A stretch of 64,000 bases of DNA from Jaapia argillacea MUCL 33604 (Eukaryota; Basidiomycota; Agaricomycetes; Jaapiales; Jaapiaceae). The stretch lies in contig KL197710.1 in assembly GCA_000697665.1 (NCBI GenBank), forward strand, positions 1,217,837 to 1,281,836, given 5' to 3'. Under the pieces are notes generated by a model. That model saw only the letters and a list, made by a program, of their open reading frames with translations. It made no database searches and was not told where the DNA came from. How positions within the stretch are numbered: the first letter of the stretch is position 1; each line of letters opens with the position of its first letter. Below are positions 58,985 to 64,000 of this stretch, in pieces. The translations under genes were made by a program, and so were the position numbers.

Positions 58985-60503
58985 TCAAACTAAACTCCAG
59001 GCGCCCATAACAATACCCGCAACAACCGACAGTGAAGCCGTTAAATGACCAGAAGTCAAACCGAAATCAACGATAGCTCCGCTGGTAGAGTGAGATGTAG
59101 ACGTCGAGGATGAGCCTCCCGACGATGGGGATGCGATGGGTGTAGTGGGGCTGTAGGTGACACCATTGGCAGTGGCAGCAACCTCGAATACAGATCCACC
59201 GCCATACTCATAGAACTAACACCAAAACGTGAGTATCATTTGGCCCGAAAAGAGAAAGCGTTACTCACATCAACCAACATAAAGTTGGGGTTCCTTCCAT
59301 AAGTTGCGGCACAGGTCTGGACTTGCTGTCCGAGAGAGCCGGGTCCTGATACGCCATTGGTCACGTTCGCCATTGCCGGGTATGGTGCAGGTTGACCAAG
59401 AATAATTTGGTCAAGGAAATGATTGATAAGGTACATCGAGGTGCTTGTGTCTCCCTTTGATCTGTTGACATTGCAGTCGAAAGTTGGATCAGTGACGTCG
59501 AACGCAGTTTCCCAAATATTGGTGAATTCTGATAACATTTGTCAGCCACCAACGCATGATACTGTTTGATTCCAACCTACCGTCAATGATGTACGGGACG
59601 GTAGTAAAGTCGGCGAAACCATCCATGAATGTCAGTATACGCTTTCCCGAGCTGATCAAGGTTCCAAGCGTCGGCCATTGACTGGCAGTGAGAGCTGAGA
59701 ACGAAGGGGCATATGAAAGGGTATCCAATCCTGCTGCCTTGAAGACAGTATCGTACGCAGTCGGTGGCAGATCGTCCGAGTTGACTATGAGCAAGGAGAG
59801 GACTGATGGCCGTATATGAGCCCAGGTCAAGGAAACTGATGAACAGTTGCATACCGTCGTTGGGATTAGCGTCCATCCACGTTTTTACTATACGATGTTC
59901 ATTTCAGTAACCACTAATAGAAATTTGGTGATGGATATACCAGTGGTCAGGTAACTTTGGAGGGTACCGCCATTGTAAAGGGCCTGTGGTTGGATCAGTC
60001 ATGGGTCGAATGTCCTCGCAGAATAACCTACACAGCTGGTGTGACACAATTGAATAGTCCCGCTCAGATTGTGGGCCTGTACTTGCAACATCCTGATGCC
60101 ATCGTTTAATTGCTGGGTGACTTCGTGAAGATCAATCAGTTGAAGTTGGCTGGGTGGCTGGGAATACAAGGGCGGAACTCACTGCTGACATCCTGGTTGG
60201 TGGCCACTGAAACAGAAGTCAGAGAGGATGCTACATTGACGAAGTGGGTTGGCCGTACAATTGTTCGTGCCGATTGCGTACGAATCATGAGAACCAACAA
60301 AAGTGATGTTGCCGAAACTGCGGTCACAGAGCTACATCAAGAGATGGTTAAGATGGCGTACGAGAGACCCAGTAACCAATTCTCACCTCGGCATGGCCAT
60401 TACATGTAGTTGCTCGGGACTCGATGGATGCAGCTCCCGCAGCACATGTCAGGGAGAGCAGAGAAAGCGCGACCGGCGCGAGGTTTTTTAGAGATAGACG
60501 CAT
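58985..60503 (-). CDS. Secreted GPI-anchored PLC-like phosphodiesterase
   Basis: This is an extracellular protein of the PI-PLC X-domain-like family. The signal peptide is MRLSLKNLAPVALSLLSLTC. The region GNITFVGSHDSYAIG contains the expected catalytic His. Then follow NDGIRMLQVQAHNLSGTIQL with CHTSC, and SVSLLIVNSDDLPPTAYDT further on. FMDGFADFTTVPYIIDEFTN, YPAMANVTNGVSGPGSLGQQ and NPNFMLVDFYEYG complete the fold. The C-terminal Ser/Thr linker (SSGGSSSTSTSHSTSGA) and hydrophobic tail, ending VVAGIVMGAWSLV, are a GPI-anchor signal. Several introns of about 50-70 bases split the 5' half. Substrate and catalytic competence are uncertain, since the second active-site His was not located with confidence. 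Confidence 0.85.
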
Positions 60504-60799
60504 TACGGGGATATTTGATAGCACTTCAGACAGCAAAGAGAGTTGGTATGACAGAAAAAGATGGATGTCGTCGAATAGTCGGAACCTGACAGAATAAAAC
60601 AGAGTCCTGCCCTGCCTCAGGGACACGGGCGATGCACAAATCCATGGTGCAAACGGAGTTGACATAAGGTCCCAGAAAGGAAACCGGCAGTGAGCTCACC
60701 TTGCGCTGCCGCCACGATGATGCATCCACAGCTTTCGAGTCCGTAATTCACAGTCCTGCAGGGCAGCCCTGAAAGTCGTCCAATCGACGACTCTAGGTG

Positions 60800-61458
60800 A
60801 TGAACGCCAGTTGGGATGGGGCAAGTCAGGATTTGTTCGCGTTTCTTCTTCGCAAAGTGAGTTTCATCTAAATGTAACAGGACCAAGTCGGCTGACTTCC
60901 TGCAGGTGAATTGGGTGATCACAGCCCTGACAGCTGGTTTCATCCTATACACTCGTTCAAGTGGGGTAGTGTACTTTACGAGTGGGGCAGTCCTTTGCTC
61001 CCTCACGGCGAAACTCTTGAAACGAGTTGTCCGTCAACCAAGACCATTGTCACGACCGGAGAAGAAAAAGGCCTCATATGGGTAAGTGTCCACCGTCGGT
61101 AACACTGTTTGTGCCGCTGTCAACTCAATCGACCTCGTGTAGAATGCCAAGCACACATTCGGCCACCATATCATTCTATGCCACATATGTTACTCTCGCC
61201 TGTGCCTACCTGCCCCTCCATCCCTCGCTCCCTAATAACCCTATGATCCGAGTCATACCACCCGTGGTATCTCCCATTTGCGCCTACTTCGTTGCATCCT
61301 CCCGTGTTTGGCTTGGGAAACACTCTTGGCCTCAAATCGCTGTTGGTTGCCTGTACGGAACTGTGTTCGCCATCTATTGGTTCAAGCTCTGGACACGGGG
61401 CTTGAATGAGTACGGTAGAGTCGCGGATGGTCTCCTGGAGCAGTACATTGGCATCTAG
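60800..61458 (+). CDS. PAP2-family lipid phosphatase, dolichyldiphosphatase-like
   Basis: Exons 60800-60856, 60906-61081 and 61143-61458 give 182 residues, and the sum is a multiple of three. Membrane helices surround the three PAP2 motifs: KLLKRVVRQPRP (motif 1), YGMPSTHSATI (motif 2, split by an intron) and SSRVWLGKHSWPQIAVG (motif 3). These supply the His and Arg residues of the phosphatase site. The GMPSTHS and SRVxLxxHxWxQ forms are close to dolichyldiphosphatase (yeast CAX4), which recycles the glycosylation carrier in the ER. A small related lipid phosphatase is the alternative. It is divergent from the PLC-like gene. Confidence 0.88.
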
Positions 61459-61905
61459 ATCCGACGTCTGTTTAGATACGCTAATAGTACTGTAATATGG
61501 CTCGGACATTCTTTGACCTGCTCCGCGACTTATCCAAACCTTTGTTGTTGTCTTCATTATTATGTCTTCACATCGTTCAAACCTGATATCAGGCTACTAT
61601 CGACCTTCATCGTCCAGGGACATCCGAAAATGTCTTAGTTCAAAAATAGGTTTGACCTTCATCTCGAGTGTTGGTCTAACTCCTCGATTTGCGGTCCTGT
61701 GGTATTGGGAGATGTACCTTGCTCAGTCATCATGATCGTGTTTCCAGCTCAGCCTGCTCAGGAAGTCGTTGACCTCCGGCCCTTCTCCAAACCCGAGCGG
61801 GAAATCAGAGCACTGCATCACCGGCGCCCTCACAGTAACCATTTATACTGGCATTCCACCCACAAGTGCTCTTCCTTTACACTCACTCCACGTCCTTGAG
61901 AAAGA

Positions 61906-62886
61906 ATGTCTGGGAAAGTTGTTCTCGTCACAGGCTGTTCTGAAGGAGGGATAGGGTTTTCCCTGCAAGTACATTCTCTCGGAGACATTGGACAACAACT
62001 GACCGTCCCCATAGATGCGAGGAGTTCGCACAGGCAGGCTGCAAAGTATATGCAACTGCCCGGAGGCTGGAAGCCATGAAGAGCTTCAGTAGTCCTTCCA
62101 TCGAGAGACTAACTCTGGACGTAACGAGCGACGAGGATGTTGAGAGGGTGATAGAGCATATTGTTAAAACTGAGGGAAGGATTGATGTTGTCGTGAACAA
62201 TGCAGGAATTGGTTGCTTTGGCGAGTAACGACTTAGTATCAAACAAACCCGCTATGCTCACACTTCTTTTGCAGGCCCAGCGATTGACATACCCATGGAG
62301 CAGGTGAAGAAAACTTTCGATACCAACACCTTTGGAGTTCTTCGTGTGGCGAGATGTGCTATCCCACACATGGCTGCTCGCAAGAGTGGTCTCATTATCA
62401 CCATTGGCTCTATCGTCGGTGACATGTATGCTTCCCCACCATTGTGGTCTCATCGGAGGTGGCTGACCTTTCAAATTTAGCCCTACAGCTTGGCACGGCA
62501 TATACTCTGCCTCAAAAGCTGCCGCTCACGCCCTGACGGAGATTCTCTGGATGGAATGCAAGCCTTTGAACGTCGATGTGATGCTCGTTGCCCCAGGTGG
62601 TGTCAAGTCAAATCTACCAACCAATGCAGCACCGGTCTTTGGCCTCCCACCCCAGTCTCTGTACAAATCATTCATCGACCAGATCATTGCCCGCATGCAC
62701 GCCAGTCAAAGCTCGGGATCGATGCCGACGGACAAGTTTGCTCAAGCCATTGTTAGCAAGGCCCTGAGCACGAAACCTCCTTTGTATTTCTCACTGGGAG
62801 CGAATGCTGGTCTCTTTGGCTTCCTCAGGTGGCTGCCAAGAGGTTGGGTTTTGGGTTTCCTCTGGAAGCGACTGTCAAGGAAATGA
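61906..62886 (+). CDS. AYR1: Short-chain reductase, AYR1-like (1-acyl-DHAP reductase)
   Basis: AYR1 reduces 1-acyl-dihydroxyacetone phosphate in glycerolipid synthesis at the ER and lipid droplets. Exons 61906-61964, 62015-62220, 62275-62425 and 62481-62886 give 273 residues, and the sum is a multiple of three. The cofactor motif is VLVTGCSEGGIGFSL, then VYATARRLEAM follows. VVVNNAGIG, the SIVG serine and IYSASKAAAHALTE (YxxxK) complete the SDR active site. The C-terminus has GLFGFLRWLPRGWVLGFLWK, a hydrophobic tail that could attach to membranes. Introns 1 and 2 start with GC (GCAAGT and GCGAGT). With GT donors the conserved frame cannot be kept. Other SDR substrates remain possible. Confidence 0.88.
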
Positions 62887-63201
62887 TGGCCTGGTTGACA
62901 TGAATATATATACATTTGTTAACTGGCGGTCATGGTCGCTAGGCAAGGATGGCCTGTAGCTTTGTCGCTGTATAGGGCCTTGAGAATTAATGTTGTTGAA
63001 CCGTGGCGTGGGCCCATATCATTAAATGACCTTAGCAACTCGACAATAAGAAGGCGAATAATAAATGGCAAAGGGCCCGGTTTCCATATCACACGATCAA
63101 CAAAGAGGCATCAGGTCAATGTCTATCGAGACAAAAGGTAACATGGAGAGATGGTATAAAGAGGGAGAAAACACCCAGCTAAGACCAACAACCAGCAATC
63201 C

Positions 63202-64000
63202 ATGGAAAACCAACAACGGCAGGCATACCTCGGAAGGAGCGGACAGCTGACTGCCAGGCAAGGGGACCCAAGCTTTCGGCCAGATACCGTGTCCGATCCA
63301 CGACGCAGGCGTCTCGACGGTCGTGCCGAACCTGGGGGTGCGTCGGGGGACAGGGCAATGAGGCAGCAGGCGCAGGCGAGGATGATGTCGACGAGAGCAA
63401 AGATGAGCGCTGAAAAGAGAAAGAACGAAGAGCTTGTAGCCTCCGTCAGACTCGACCCTCTCCTGTTCAACGATCATCGCAAAACTCTGCAAGTCGCACC
63501 CCGACTCCCGGAAACCGAGAGAGGGTTTTTCATGTCCCAGTTGGAAACTACCTCAGACGATGACCTCATCGAGCACATAGCTTGCGTTCAAGATGAAGCG
63601 TACAAGGTGAGCAAATCCAGCCTTCATATAGTGTCATGCTAACCAACATTTCCAAGACATATCCAAATGAGTGTACAAGCTCATGGGGGTTCGCATTGTG
63701 AGTCCCGCCTCCTCACCACCGCTATTCTCCTGACTTGGTATCAAGGCTGAAGATGCGGACGCATACTTCGTACCAATACGTTTTGGATTTGCAAAAGCAG
63801 CGGAAGGATGCCATCTTTCTGGACTTGGGATGCGGGCGTGAGTACATCAGCTTTCCGACAGATACCAATAACTCACAATAATTGAATAGTCGGGACCGAT
63901 GTGAGAAAGCTCGTCGCAGATGGCTTTCCTATTCTGAAAATACTCGCAACTGACACGAGGCCAGGTAAGAAAAACCACGGCTTGACTAGACGTACCCCTG
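63202..64000 (+). CDS. SAM-dependent methyltransferase-like protein, cut by window end
   Basis: The start MENQQRQAYLGRSGQLTARQ opens a basic disordered N-terminus. The exon ending at 63606 (IEHIACVQDEAYK) joins to TYPNECTSSWGFAL, then KMRTHTSYQYVLDLQKQRKD. The SAM-binding strand and loop read IFLDLGCG then LGTDVRKLVADG, and LKILATDTRP follows before a GTAAGA donor near 63965. The family is a large set of Agaricomycete proteins with this order (a short helical part ahead of a Rossmann methyltransferase). The remaining exons lie outside the window. The substrate is unknown. Confidence 0.8.

Overview
The window is a gene-dense stretch of nuclear DNA from a filamentous basidiomycete, most likely an Agaricomycete. 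Genes lie on both strands and are broken by many short introns of about 45-60 bases, mostly GT-AG with CTNAC-like branch sites. The proteins include orphan families typical of mushrooms. I see no bacterial operon, CRISPR array, insertion sequence or rRNA. Exon models below were built by eye from reading frame, splice signals and family alignment known to me. Where exon lengths were summed (stated in the entries), the total is a multiple of three.

Layout. 1-12 kb: an intron-rich MFS transporter (1098-3923), a poorly resolved stretch with one possible spliced gene, a small two-exon orphan (6095-6454), the spliceosome factor CWC25 (6714-8097, minus) and a four-helix ion-channel-like protein (8342-9312). 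A 2.7 kb interval follows in which I can support no gene. 12-27 kb: a 1108-residue disordered protein, the endocytic adaptor SLA2 (minus) divergent from the cytochrome-oxidase assembly factor SHY1/SURF1, a Ser-rich orphan, a degenerate retropepsin-like remnant, and a 1011-residue protein with C-terminal membrane helices. 27-38 kb: a four-cysteine nuclear-type protein divergent from the Pol III factor BDP1, two identical intron-containing tRNA-Phe genes facing tail to tail, the meiotic recombinase DMC1, an EthD-like double-barrel protein, a secreted RNase T2, and RNA polymerase subunit RPB6. 38-49 kb: a multi-RRM RNA-binding protein, a lipase resembling bacterial family I.5 enzymes, a divergent RRM-like protein, and the Fe-S scaffold ATPase CFD1. 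49-64 kb: RFC4 divergent from mitochondrial seryl-tRNA synthetase across 94 bp, LSB5, UTP11, a GCM/WRKY-like zinc-finger plus AT-hook protein, a GPI-anchored PLC-like protein, a PAP2 lipid phosphatase, an AYR1-like reductase, and a methyltransferase cut by the window end.

Most genes are ordinary housekeeping functions: splicing, rRNA processing, Pol I/II/III transcription, replication clamp loading, meiotic recombination, Fe-S assembly, mitochondrial translation and respiration, endocytosis. I found no co-functional cluster and no system I can defend as wholly new. The most distinctive points are the inverted tRNA-Phe pair, three GC-AG introns (two in one gene), a 9-nt microexon in DMC1, the possibly transposon-derived zinc-finger protein, the retropepsin-like remnant, and several unresolved regions with open frames on both strands.
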